From contig CAWHVG010000001.1 of NCBI GenBank assembly GCA_963832725.1, positions 558,001 to 622,000 of the forward strand: DNA of 64,000 nucleotides, in the 5' to 3' direction. The first letter of the stretch is position 1. Each line of letters starts with the position of its first letter. Below are positions 18,732 to 26,456 of this stretch, in pieces. The position numbers were made by a program, and so were the translations under genes. The stretch is from JAEZBP01 sp963832725 (GTDB taxonomy: Bacteria; Myxococcota_A; Polyangia; Polyangiales; Sandaracinaceae). The notes beneath the pieces were generated by a model. That model was not told the origin of the DNA. It saw only the letters and a list, made by a program, of their open reading frames with translations, and made no database searches.

Positions 18732-18897
18732 CTAGTCCCCCGTATCCGTGATTCCTACCCAATCTCGGCGGCTCTCGCCGCGCGACTCAGCGTCACTCCT
18801 CCTCGACGATGCTGTGGCATCGCCTCGTCGTCGTTCCTTGATTCGCACGCCGATGGCTCGCCGATATTGGGCACTCACTACGGATACGGGGGACTAG
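18732..18897. mobile_element. MITE: 158-bp element with 35-bp terminal inverted repeats and CTAG duplication
   Basis: CTAG occurs at 18732-18735 and 18894-18897. Inside it the ends are inverted repeats of 35 bases: TCCCCCGTATCCGT at 18736-18749 matches perfectly the complement of the last 14 bases (18880-18893), and a second block (CCCAAT...CGGCG) also pairs. The 158-base interior has no gene. Size, inverted ends and a 4-base CTAG duplication fit a miniature element mobilised by an IS5- or IS630-like transposase. No transposase is in the window. The right CTAG supplies the TAG stop of the amylase gene. Confidence 0.8.
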
Positions 18898-20559
18898 CGC
18901 GGCTCGAGGATGACCGCCGAGCGCCCCGGCAAGCGGATTCGACAGCGAGCCCGCCTGACCCACCACCCAGGGCGCGTTCGCCTCCCCCAGCGCGTCGGCG
19001 AGCCGGGTCCCCGCCACGAACCCCGTCCGGAAGCTCGCGTTCGACGTCTGCACCGCCGAGTTGATGACCACCAACACCCGCTCGCCCTCCCCGGCGCGCT
19101 CCCAGGCCATCATCCCCGCGTCGGCGGCCGGCATCTCGTCGGCGCCGCCGCTCTCGGACAGATAGCGGATCGACAGATCCCCGTGGCGCAGCGCGCGGGA
19201 GTCGCGCCGGATGGCCAGCAGATCGCGAATGAACTGATAGGTCGGCGTCTCTTCCGAGAACCCGGCCACCTCCCACAGAGGCTCGCGGGCCTGATGATGC
19301 TCCTGCCCGTGCAGGTCCTGCTCCGTTCCGTAGTAGATGGACGGAATCCCATCGACCGTGACCACCGCCACCAGCGCGATCTGCACGGCCAGCGGATCGT
19401 CGAGCTCGCCGCGCAGCCGCCACACATCGTGATTGTCGCCGAAGGTCACCCGCGCGCGCCAGGGGTCGAGCCCGATCCCGCCGGGCTGCCCTGAAGCCGG
19501 GAAGAGATCGCGATTGTCGGCCAGCGCGCCCCGCGCCATCACCGGCGGCAGCCCCTCGAGGATCACCCCATTGATCAGCGTGTTCTTCAGATCGAACGCG
19601 AACGCCGAGTCGAGCGCGTCGAGCGCCGTGAAGCGCGCCAACGTCGCCGGATCGGCCGTGAACACCTCTCCGAGGAGCAGAAAGTCCTCCTTGCCGATGG
19701 CGGCCAGCCGCTCCCGGAGCCCGCCACAGAACGCCTGCCAGAGCGCCAGCGGCGCGTGGGGCACCGCGTCGATGCGGAACCCGTCCACATCCGTTTGCTC
19801 CACCCACCACACGTGCGACTCCACCAACCCGTCGACCACCTCCTGATTCTCCGAGTCCAGATCGCGCAGCCCCGTCGGGAAATCGCTGAGCACCTTCTGC
19901 ACCGGATCGGAGAGATTTCCCGAGCCGCGCCGGTGAAAATGGCTCGCGTCGAGCGTGAAGCGCGTCGGCTCCGGGCCCGGCCGAAACATCCGCGGATGAT
20001 CCAACCAGATCAGCGGCGAATCGTAGGGCGTATCGGAGAAAGGCGGCTCGATCTCGTCCGGGTCGACCTGCCCGTTCTCGTTCAAGTCGTAGTCGAACAC
20101 CCGCCCCGCGTGGTTCGGCACCACATCGAGGAGGACCAGCATCCCGCGCTCGTGGCAGCGGCGGACCAGCTCGTTGAGGAGCGCCATGTCGCCGAAGCGC
20201 GCGTTCGCCTCCGTGAAGTCGGCCGGCCAGTAGCCGTGATAGCCGTCCTCCATCTCCGTGCGGGGGATGTTCCGGTAGGCCGGCGAGATCCAGAGCGCCG
20301 TCACGCCGAGGTCCGACAGATAGTCCAGGTGATCGAGGACACCTTGCCAATCGCCGCCCTGAAAGCGCGCCAGATCGCCGGGCATGATCGAGACCCCGTC
20401 GATCGAATCGTTCGACGGATCCCCATCGTCGAAGCGGTCGACCACGATCTGGTAGATCACCTGATCGCGCCAGTCCGTGACGTGCGTGGACACCGGCGCA
20501 GGCTCGCCGCACGCGGCCAGCGTCAGGAACATGAGGAGCGCAACGGACCGACGACGCAC
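18894..20559 (-). CDS. GH13 alpha-amylase-family lipoprotein (frameshift near 3' end)
   Basis: An exported alpha-glucan hydrolase of about 555 residues. The signal peptide RRRSVALLMFLTLAACG ends in a lipobox. The four GH13 regions are present: LLDVVPNHAG (I), DVDGFRIDAVPHA with the nucleophile Asp (II), LLLGEVFTADP with the acid Glu (III) and VTFGDNHD (IV). A calcium-site-like DLNENGQVDPDE loop is also seen. The final residues are out of frame: changing GATTC at 18936-18940 to GATC gives SLSIRLPGRSAVILEPR and a TAG formed by the CTAG of the adjacent MITE. The GTG at 20559 is chosen for signal-peptide length; an ATG 21 codons upstream is possible. Confidence 0.88.
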
Positions 20560-20695
20560 GGACCGGAGGATCGTGACGCAGGTGGCAGGCGAGAGCCACA
20601 GCGCTCGTCTGCTGCGCGCCATCACGGAGGAGCGGGCGGCCCGGCTCGCACCTGCGAGGGGTCAGCGGGGAGGGGCAGCCCGAACGGCACCTAGA

Positions 20696-20836
20696 CATCC
20701 GTCGGGTCTTGCGGCCGATGTCGAGGATGCTGCCCTCTTCGTCCCGGGCAATGCCGGTCAGGGCCTGCGCAGAGAGCAGTCGCACCGAGGCGCCGAGACG
20801 TTCCGCTCGCAAGGCACGCCGAAGGAGAAATAGCAT
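20696..20836 (-). pseudogene. Fragment of an HNH endonuclease (13E12/DUF222-type)
   Basis: On the minus strand the short stretch RLLSAQALTGIARDEEGSIL continuing DIGRKTRRM resembles the part of DUF222/13E12-repeat HNH nucleases just before their HNH domain. There the sequence normally reads LDIGRKTRRIP and continues into a Cys/His HNH site. Here it stops making sense right after the motif and the HNH residues are missing. It is therefore a decayed remnant, upstream of the amylase gene and next to an AT-rich repeat. The identification rests on one motif only. Confidence 0.45.
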
Positions 20837-20975
20837 CGCTCTTTCGACGAGGCGAAACGTGGCGAGCGGAGATGGCCGTCGCTCGAATGCAGGACTCGGT
20901 TCGGAGCAGGTCCCCCGTCCACAGTCGGGGCCTCGTTCCGGAACTTGGTCTCGCATCGGCGGCGGTCGCCGTTCG

Positions 20976-21073
20976 AAGTCCAAAGTTTCGAAAAGATCGC
21001 TAAATTTTGCGTTCCAAAGTCCAAAATCTGCGAAAAATCGCTAAATTTAGCGATTAAGACCAACTTTGGACTT
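20976..21073. mobile_element. AT-rich 98-bp palindromic element with 12-bp perfect inverted ends
   Basis: The element starts AAGTCCAAAGTT (20976-20987) and ends with its exact reverse complement (21062-21073). Inside, the left 40 bases are repeated at a 41-base step (20976 and 21017: AAGTCCAAA, GCGAAAA-like, TCGCTAAATTT, GCG). The second copy runs into a perfect 20-base palindrome centred in AAATTT (21036-21055). The AT content is far above the surroundings, so it is foreign or under special constraint. It may be a MITE-like repeat, an iteron-type protein binding site, or an attachment site. It abuts a truncated GNAT gene. Confidence 0.7.
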
Positions 21074-21076
21074 TAG

Positions 21077-21211
21077 GTCGCCAACGAGAGCAACGGCGCG
21101 ACGGTCGCGCTGCACGCGCGGCACGGGTTCGAGCCGGTGGCCCGAGACGTGTGGCTGCCGGGCGTCCACTTCGAAGGTGGCGCCGGGCTGCTCTTTGCGG
21201 CTCGTCCGTAG
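21077..21211 (+). pseudogene. C-terminal fragment of a GNAT acetyltransferase
   Basis: Forty-four codons read VANESNGATVALHARHGFEP and continue VARDVWLPGVHFEGGAGLLFAARP before a TAG. NExNxxAxxLHxRHGFEPV is the usual last motif of GNAT N-acetyltransferases (acetyl-CoA site and following strand). The frame has good codon bias but begins immediately at the edge of the AT-rich element, with no start codon and no N-terminal two-thirds anywhere upstream. It is a 3' remnant truncated at or by that element. From 21212 to 21493 no gene is seen. Confidence 0.7.
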
Positions 21212-21493
21212 GCGACATCACGCCGCGGAACCGAGCGCGCACTCCTCCGGCGGCCGCCGCAGGGGGGCCTGGGGAGTCGAGCCGCTCGAATACGCGCTCT
21301 GCCGCGATGCGGCCTCCGGTCGGAAGACGGTAGGTGCATCCGCGTCGGCGGCTCTCCGAGTGCCCCGCCCGACCCTCGCGACTGCCACCACGAGGAGAGC
21401 GGGCCCGCGCCGTCGGTGCGAGTCCGAGGCGCCGCCGGGTGCGACGACATGCCGCAGTGCGCGAGCGCGGGCCGGTCGTAGTCTCCCGGCGCC

Positions 21494-22372
21494 GTGCGGG
21501 CCGTCCTCGTCATCGTGTCGCTCTCGTCGATGGTCTTCTGGCCGTCCGGCGCGTCGGCGTGCGCGACCTGCGGCTGCGGCGATCCCACGCTGACGGTGAT
21601 GGGCTCGGGGCAGCCCTTCGCAGGGCGCGTGCGGCTCTCGGCGCAGCTCCAGTATCGGCACGACCGGATGGGCGACGGGACCCGCATCGACGACGCGCAG
21701 CTCCGGCTCGGCGCCGCCTACGCGCCGGCCAAGTGGCTGATCGTGTCGGTCACGGCGCCTCTCGTGCTGCGCGACGTGCGCTTCCCGGATCTCGGCCACG
21801 CGACGGTGGCGGGGCTCGGGCAGGCGGAGGTGCGCGGGCGCTTCGTCCTCTTCCGCGACCGCGAGTTCGCGCCCGAGCATCTCTTCGGGCTCGTGGCCGG
21901 GCTCGGGCTGCCGACCATCGTGGACCAGACGGATCCGCGAGGGCAGCTGCTGCCGACCGAAGCGCAGACGGGGAGCGGCACCGTCGATCCCATCGGCGGC
22001 GTCTTCTACACATTCCTCGCCGATCCCTGGTCGCTCTTCGCCAGCGTGACGGCACGCGTCCCGCTCGCGCCGCGCTACGGCGAGGCGCCCGGCCCCTCGC
22101 TGCGCGCCACGGTCGCGCTGCAGTACCGGCTGTGGGATTGGCTGACGCTGCGGCTCGGCGCCAACGCCCGCGGGGACATGCCGAGCACCGACGCGGGCCT
22201 CCAGAACGCCGGCAGCGAGCACATCGCGCTCTTCGCGGCGCCCGATCTCCTCATCGCGCCGGTGCCGGATCTCATCTTCGTGCTCGGCGCGCGCATCCCG
22301 GTCGCACAGGTCTCGCCCGACGGTCGGCAAGAGGGCCCCTACGTGTCGCTCGCCGCGGTGGTGGACCTGTGA
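21494..22372 (+). CDS. Outer-membrane beta-barrel-like protein with N-terminal CxxCxCGD motif
   Basis: A secreted 292-residue protein. A signal peptide ends near ASA, and the mature protein would start CATCGCGDPTLTVMGSGQPF. The rest alternates amphipathic strands (LRLSAQLQYRHDR, WSLFASVTARVPL, LQYRLWDWLTLRLGANAR) as in small outer-membrane transporters, ending with a strand that closes in Leu. The cysteine cluster could bind a metal such as copper or carry a disulfide; this is not established. GTG at 21494 is the first start giving a signal peptide. It overlaps the next gene by four bases, and the operon continues into RegB/RegA, hinting at a link to respiration or redox stress. Confidence 0.65.
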   Translation: MRAVLVIVSLSSMVFWPSGASACATCGCGDPTLTVMGSGQPFAGRVRLSAQLQYRHDRMGDGTRIDDAQLRLGAAYAPAKWLIVSVTAPLVLRDVRFPDLGHATVAGLGQAEVRGRFVLFRDREFAPEHLFGLVAGLGLPTIVDQTDPRGQLLPTEAQTGSGTVDPIGGVFYTFLADPWSLFASVTARVPLAPRYGEAPGPSLRATVALQYRLWDWLTLRLGANARGDMPSTDAGLQNAGSEHIALFAAPDLLIAPVPDLIFVLGARIPVAQVSPDGRQEGPYVSLAAVVDL

Positions 22373-23145
22373 GGGCGCGCGCGTGGCTCGTGGCGGCGGC
22401 GATCAGCCTGGGCGCCGCGATGCTCCCCGCCTGCCTGCTCGACTACCGGCCGGGCGTCTCGATGGAGCTCTCGTTGGCCGGCGCCCGCGCGAGCGGAGTG
22501 AGCCACGACGGCGCCCGCTTCGACGGCCTCTCCGGCAGCGTGCATTGGGCGTCGCTCGAGCTCGTCGACTGCGAGAACGTCACCACCGCCGCGCGATCCC
22601 CTCTGCGACACGCTTCGCCATCGCTCCCCCGCGCCCTCGCGCTGCAGTCGGCGCTTCGCGCGCTCGGTCCGGCTCGCGCTCGGGCCCACGGCGGCTCGAC
22701 CGCCACCGGCTTGGCACCCGGCGCGGTGGAGCTCGGGGCCGACCCGATCGTGCTCGGCGCGGTGTCGCCGGGACCGAACTCCTACTGCGCGCTCACGGTG
22801 CGCATCGAGCCGGCCGACGAGGTCGAAGGCGGGCTCCGGATCGGCCAGAGCCTGTCGCTGACCGGCCGCGCGACGCGCGATGGGAGCGCGTTCGACTGGG
22901 TCGCGGTGGGCCCGGGAAACCTGGACGTCGAGGTCCCCATCACCGACGCCGCGGGGCAGCCGGTCAGGGTGGTCCTCGACGCCGCCGACCGGAGCGCCAC
23001 GCTCGAGCTGAGCGTCGACTGGAGCGCAGTCCTGAGCGGGGTGGATGTGGTCGACCGCGACCCGGCCGATCTCGCGCTCGATCTCGTCGTGGGCTTGCGA
23101 GACGCGCTGCAAGCTCACGAGGTCTCCGCCGATGCCCAACTCTGA
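22369..23145 (+). CDS. Hypothetical lipoprotein in the RegBA operon
   Basis: A 258-residue exported protein of no recognised family. RARAWLVAAAISLGAAMLPACL is a signal peptide with lipobox LPAC. The mature part is predicted beta-rich with a Cys pair (VDCEN, YCALTV). It begins at a GTG overlapping the stop of the outer-membrane protein gene (GTGA), so translation is coupled. RegB follows after 47 bases. Its conserved position suggests it works with the preceding barrel protein, but nothing in the sequence gives an activity. Confidence 0.65.
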   Translation: MRARAWLVAAAISLGAAMLPACLLDYRPGVSMELSLAGARASGVSHDGARFDGLSGSVHWASLELVDCENVTTAARSPLRHASPSLPRALALQSALRALGPARARAHGGSTATGLAPGAVELGADPIVLGAVSPGPNSYCALTVRIEPADEVEGGLRIGQSLSLTGRATRDGSAFDWVAVGPGNLDVEVPITDAAGQPVRVVLDAADRSATLELSVDWSAVLSGVDVVDRDPADLALDLVVGLRDALQAHEVSADAQL

Positions 23146-23192
23146 CGCGCCGGACTTGCCAGCGGGGGCGCACGCTCGAATGGTTCCGGTCG

Positions 23193-24419
23193 ATGTCGCT
23201 CCCTGAGCGCGACGGAGCGGACGAGCTCCTCTGGCTGATCCGCCTCCGCTGGCTGACCCTCGCCGCGCAGTGCGTCGCGGTGGCGACCGCGGCGTGGATC
23301 GGCGAGCACGTGGGTCTGGCGGGTCCGCTGATCGTGCTGGCCGTGGTCGCGGCGTCGAACCTGGCGCTGATGGCCATCCGCCGCGGCGCGCCCGACTTCG
23401 CGGCGCTCGGCCCCGTGCTGCTCGGCGACACGGTCCTCCTGACCGTGCTCCTGCACCTGACGGGCGGGCCCATGAACCCCTTCAGCGTGCTCTACCTGGT
23501 GCACATCACGCTGGCGTCGGTGCTCCTCGGCCCGGCGTGGGTGTGGACGCTGGTGACGGTGGCCCTGGCCTGCTTCGGGTTGCTCTTCGTGGGGCAGCCA
23601 CCGATGGCGCACGCCCACGGGATGATGGGGCAGCACCTGCGCGGGATGTGGCTGGCGTTCGGCGTCGCCAGCGTGCTGATCGCGACCTTCATCGGCCGCC
23701 TCACGCGGGAGCTGGCGCGCCGGGACCGCGCGCTCGTGGTCGCTCGCGAGCGACTGGCCCGCACCGAGCGCGTGGCCGCGCTGACCAGCTTGGCGGCCGG
23801 CGCCGCGCACGAGCTGGGCACGCCAATCGGCTCCATCGCGCTCGCGGCCGAAGCGCTCTCGCACGCCCTCGCGGACGCCGAGGGCGAGGTGCTCGACGAC
23901 GTGAAGCTCATCCGCGGCGAGGTGAAGCGCTGCCGGACCATCCTCGACGGGCTGAGCCGGAGCGCCGGCGAGCTGCCGGGCGAAGGCTTCGCGCCGGTCA
24001 CGCTGCGCGGCATGGCGGACGCGGTGCTGGCGCGGCTGGAGCCGGCCGACGTGCCGCGGGTGGACGTCCGCGTCGACGACGGCGAAGTGACGGTGCCCCT
24101 CGAGGCCCTCTCGCTCGCCGTCACCAACCTGGTGAAGAACGCGCTCGAGGCGGGGCCCGGGCCGGTCGTGCTCGCGCTGGCGGACGACGGCGAGCTCCGC
24201 GTCGAGGTGCGCGACGAGGGCGAAGGCATGCCGAAGGACGTGCTGGCCCGAGCGAAGGAGCCTTTCTACGGGCACAAGGCGCGGGGCCTCGGCCTCGGGC
24301 TCTTCCTGGTGCAGGCGTTCGCGGAGCAGCTCGGCGGCCGCTTCGAGCTGAGCTCGACGCCCGGCGCCGGGACCGAGGCGCGGCTGACGTTGCCGAGCAG
24401 ACGGGAGCATCCCCGATGA
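23193..24419 (+). CDS. regB: RegB/PrrB/ActS-type redox-sensing histidine kinase
   Basis: Membrane sensor kinase that reads the redox state and quinone pool. Six or so membrane helices occupy residues 15-170. GGPMNPF at 91-97 is the conserved RegB quinone-binding loop (GGxxNPF). The H-box is ALTSLAAGAAHELGTPIGSI with His206. The redox-active Cys of the family is kept at residue 247 in EVKRCRTILDGLS. The N-box LVKNALEAGPG, DEGEGM and GLGLGLFLVQAF follow. At 408 residues it is slightly shorter than classical RegB. The ATG at 23193 lacks a strong Shine-Dalgarno but is the first in frame before homology. It overlaps regA by ATGA. Confidence 0.92.
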   Translation: MSLPERDGADELLWLIRLRWLTLAAQCVAVATAAWIGEHVGLAGPLIVLAVVAASNLALMAIRRGAPDFAALGPVLLGDTVLLTVLLHLTGGPMNPFSVLYLVHITLASVLLGPAWVWTLVTVALACFGLLFVGQPPMAHAHGMMGQHLRGMWLAFGVASVLIATFIGRLTRELARRDRALVVARERLARTERVAALTSLAAGAAHELGTPIGSIALAAEALSHALADAEGEVLDDVKLIRGEVKRCRTILDGLSRSAGELPGEGFAPVTLRGMADAVLARLEPADVPRVDVRVDDGEVTVPLEALSLAVTNLVKNALEAGPGPVVLALADDGELRVEVRDEGEGMPKDVLARAKEPFYGHKARGLGLGLFLVQAFAEQLGGRFELSSTPGAGTEARLTLPSRREHPR

Positions 24420-24955
24420 GCGAAGAGACGCGCCCCACCGTCTTGGTGGTGGACGACGACGAGACCTTCCGCACACGGCTGGCCCGCGCGTTCGAGGGGC
24501 GCGGCTGGGAAGCGCGCGCGGCCGCCGATGCGGAAGAGGCCGTCGCCGCCGCGCGCGAGGAGAGCCCCGAGCACGCCGTGGTCGATCTCAGGATGCCCGG
24601 CGCCGGCGGGCTGGAGCTGGTCAAGGCGCTGAAGGAGATCGACGAGACCACCAACGTCGTCGTCCTGACCGGCTACGGCAGCATCGCCACGGCGGTCGAA
24701 GCCGTGAAGCGAGGCGCCACCCACTACCTGACCAAGCCGGCCGACCTCGACGAGCTCCTGCGCGCGTTCTCGCGGCGCGATGGCGAAGAGGTCGAGCCGC
24801 CGGCCGAGGTCCCCTCGCTGGCCCGCACCGAGTGGGAGCACATCCACCGCGTGCTCACCGACTGCAACGGCAACATCTCCCAAGCCGCGCGGCTGCTCGG
24901 GATCCACCGCCGCTCGCTCCAGCGCAAGCTCGCCAAATACCCCGTCAGCCGCTGA
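24416..24955 (+). CDS. regA: RegA/PrrA/ActR-type response regulator
   Basis: Partner of the RegB kinase, 179 residues. The receiver has VVDDDETF, phospho-acceptor Asp57 in HAVVDLRMPG, a Thr/Gly switch in VVLTGYGSIATAVEAVKRGA, and Lys in YLTKP. A proline-rich hinge (EEVEPPAEVPSL) leads to a Fis-type helix-turn-helix (WEHIHRVLTDCNGNISQAAR then RLLGIHRRSLQRKLAKYPV), which is the signature RegA output domain. In proteobacteria this pair controls respiration, carbon and nitrogen fixation by redox. The 3' end of this gene is duplicated in decayed form at 26361-26400, beyond the acyl-CoA dehydrogenase. Confidence 0.93.
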   Translation: MSEETRPTVLVVDDDETFRTRLARAFEGRGWEARAAADAEEAVAAAREESPEHAVVDLRMPGAGGLELVKALKEIDETTNVVVLTGYGSIATAVEAVKRGATHYLTKPADLDELLRAFSRRDGEEVEPPAEVPSLARTEWEHIHRVLTDCNGNISQAARLLGIHRRSLQRKLAKYPVSR

Positions 24956-25007
24956 CGCCGCCGGTCAGAGCAGGTCGTCGCAGCGGGCGTCGATGTAGCC
25001 GAGCGAC
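24903..25007. repeat. Direct repeat copy 1 flanking the acyl-CoA dehydrogenase
   Basis: Contains the last codons of regA (24903-24925 identical to 26361-26383) and, after a variable middle, 24972-25007, identical over 36 bases to 26421-26456. The second block encodes, on the minus strand, the last residues of the sulfatase-like gene (SLGYIDARCDDLL), which here has no gene attached. The pair of repeats brackets about 1.4 kb. Confidence 0.85.
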
Positions 25008-25126
25008 CGGAGCCGCGTCGACCTCGTCGGCGGCCCCCGGCACCTTCGACGTGATCCCGAGGCGGCGCCGGCGCTACTCTCCGGACCGCCGAGCCGAAGA
25101 CGAGGCTCGGCGGGAGGATCCGGAGA

Positions 25127-26281
25127 GTGCGATTCACCAACGAGCACGAGCAGCTGCGCAAGACCGTCCGCGACTTCGTCCAGAAGGAGATCAACCCCCA
25201 CGTCGACGCGTGGGAGCAGAGCCCGCCGTTCCCGGCGCGCGAGGTCTTCAAGAAGCTCGGAGACCTCGGCCTCCTCGGGGTGACCAAGCCCGAGGAGTAC
25301 GGTGGGATGGGTCTGGACTACTCGTACGGGCTCGTCGTCAACGAGGAGCTCGGCGCGATCCGCTGCGGCGGCGTACCGATGGCGATCGGTGTGCAGACGG
25401 ACATGTGCACGCCGGCCCTCGCGCGCTTCGGCAGCGACGCGCTGCGCGAGGAGTTCTTGCGCCCGGCCATCGCGGGAGACCTGGTCGGCTGCATCGCGGT
25501 GAGCGAGGTCTCGGGCGGCTCCGACGTCGCGGCGCTGAAGACGACGGCCCGCCGGGACGGCGACGACTACGTCATCAACGGCAGCAAGATGTGGATCACC
25601 AACGCGACGCAGGCGGACTTCTTCTGCCTCCTCGCGAACACGTCCGAAGGCGCGCCGCACCGCAACAAGTCGCTCATCGTCGTCCCCGCCGAGACGCCCG
25701 GCATCACCCTCTCGGAGCCGCTGAAGAAGCTCGGCATGCTCTCGAGCGACACCGCGCAGGTCTTCTTCGAGGACGTCCGCGTGCCCGTCCGGAACCGCAT
25801 CGGCGAGGAGGGGATGGGCTTCGGCATGCAGATGATGCAGTTCCAGGAGGAGCGCCTGTTCGCCGCGACGACCGGGCTGCGCTCCATGGAGCACGTCATC
25901 GATTCCACGATCGAGTATTGCCGGGGCCGCGAGACGTTCGGCCAGCCGCTGATCGCGAACCAGGTCGTCCACTTTCGCCTCGCGGAGCTCCGCACCGAGG
26001 TGGAGGCGCTGCGATCCCTCATCTACCGAGCGTGCGAGTCCTACATCGGAGGCCAGGACGTCACGCTCCTCGCGTCGATGGCGAAGCTCAAGGCAGGGCG
26101 CCTCAATCGCGAGGTGACCGACGCGTGCCTCCAGTACTGGGGCGGCATGGGCTTCATGTGGGAGAACGACGTCTCCCGCGCCTACCGCGACGGCCGCCTC
26201 GCATCGATCGGGGGCGGCGCCGACGAGGTCATGCTCGGCATCATCTGCAAGCTCACGGGGACGCTGCCGTCCCGGCGATGA
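25127..26281 (+). CDS. Acyl-CoA dehydrogenase
   Basis: FAD-dependent oxidation of acyl-CoA in beta-oxidation or amino-acid catabolism. The 384 residues cover the whole fold: FTNEHEQLRKTVRDFVQKEI, KPEEYGGMGLDY, IAVSEVSGGSDVAALKTTA (substrate/FAD loop), WITNATQADFFCLLANT, then ETFGQPLIANQVVHFRLAEL, and near the C-terminus YWGGMGFMWENDVSRAYRDGR. The sequence is close to short/medium and long-chain types, and exact chain length is undecided. GTG at 25127 has GGGAGGATCCGGAG upstream. The gene is alone between regA and the sulfatase gene and is flanked by direct repeats of both neighbours' ends, so it appears to be inserted. Confidence 0.92.
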   Translation: MRFTNEHEQLRKTVRDFVQKEINPHVDAWEQSPPFPAREVFKKLGDLGLLGVTKPEEYGGMGLDYSYGLVVNEELGAIRCGGVPMAIGVQTDMCTPALARFGSDALREEFLRPAIAGDLVGCIAVSEVSGGSDVAALKTTARRDGDDYVINGSKMWITNATQADFFCLLANTSEGAPHRNKSLIVVPAETPGITLSEPLKKLGMLSSDTAQVFFEDVRVPVRNRIGEEGMGFGMQMMQFQEERLFAATTGLRSMEHVIDSTIEYCRGRETFGQPLIANQVVHFRLAELRTEVEALRSLIYRACESYIGGQDVTLLASMAKLKAGRLNREVTDACLQYWGGMGFMWENDVSRAYRDGRLASIGGGADEVMLGIICKLTGTLPSRR

Positions 26282-26360
26282 GCGCCTTGGGGCGTCGAGC
26301 GCAGGAATGGGTATTCCGAACAGGACTTCCGAACCGCGGCGACGGTGGCGAGACAGGGGC

Positions 26361-26456
26361 TCCACCGCCGCTCGCTCCAGCGCGAGTTGGGCAAGTCCCG
26401 CTTCGTCATCCCATCAGAGGAGGTCGTCGCAGCGGGCGTCGATGTAGCCGAGCGAC
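26361..26456. repeat. Direct repeat copy 2 flanking the acyl-CoA dehydrogenase
   Basis: Carries a decayed second copy of the regA 3' end (reads HRRSLQRELGKS in the regA frame, with no regA upstream) joined to the true 3' end of the sulfatase-like gene. Identical blocks with copy 1 are 23 and 36 bases; the stretch between differs and is several bases shorter here. Confidence 0.85.
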
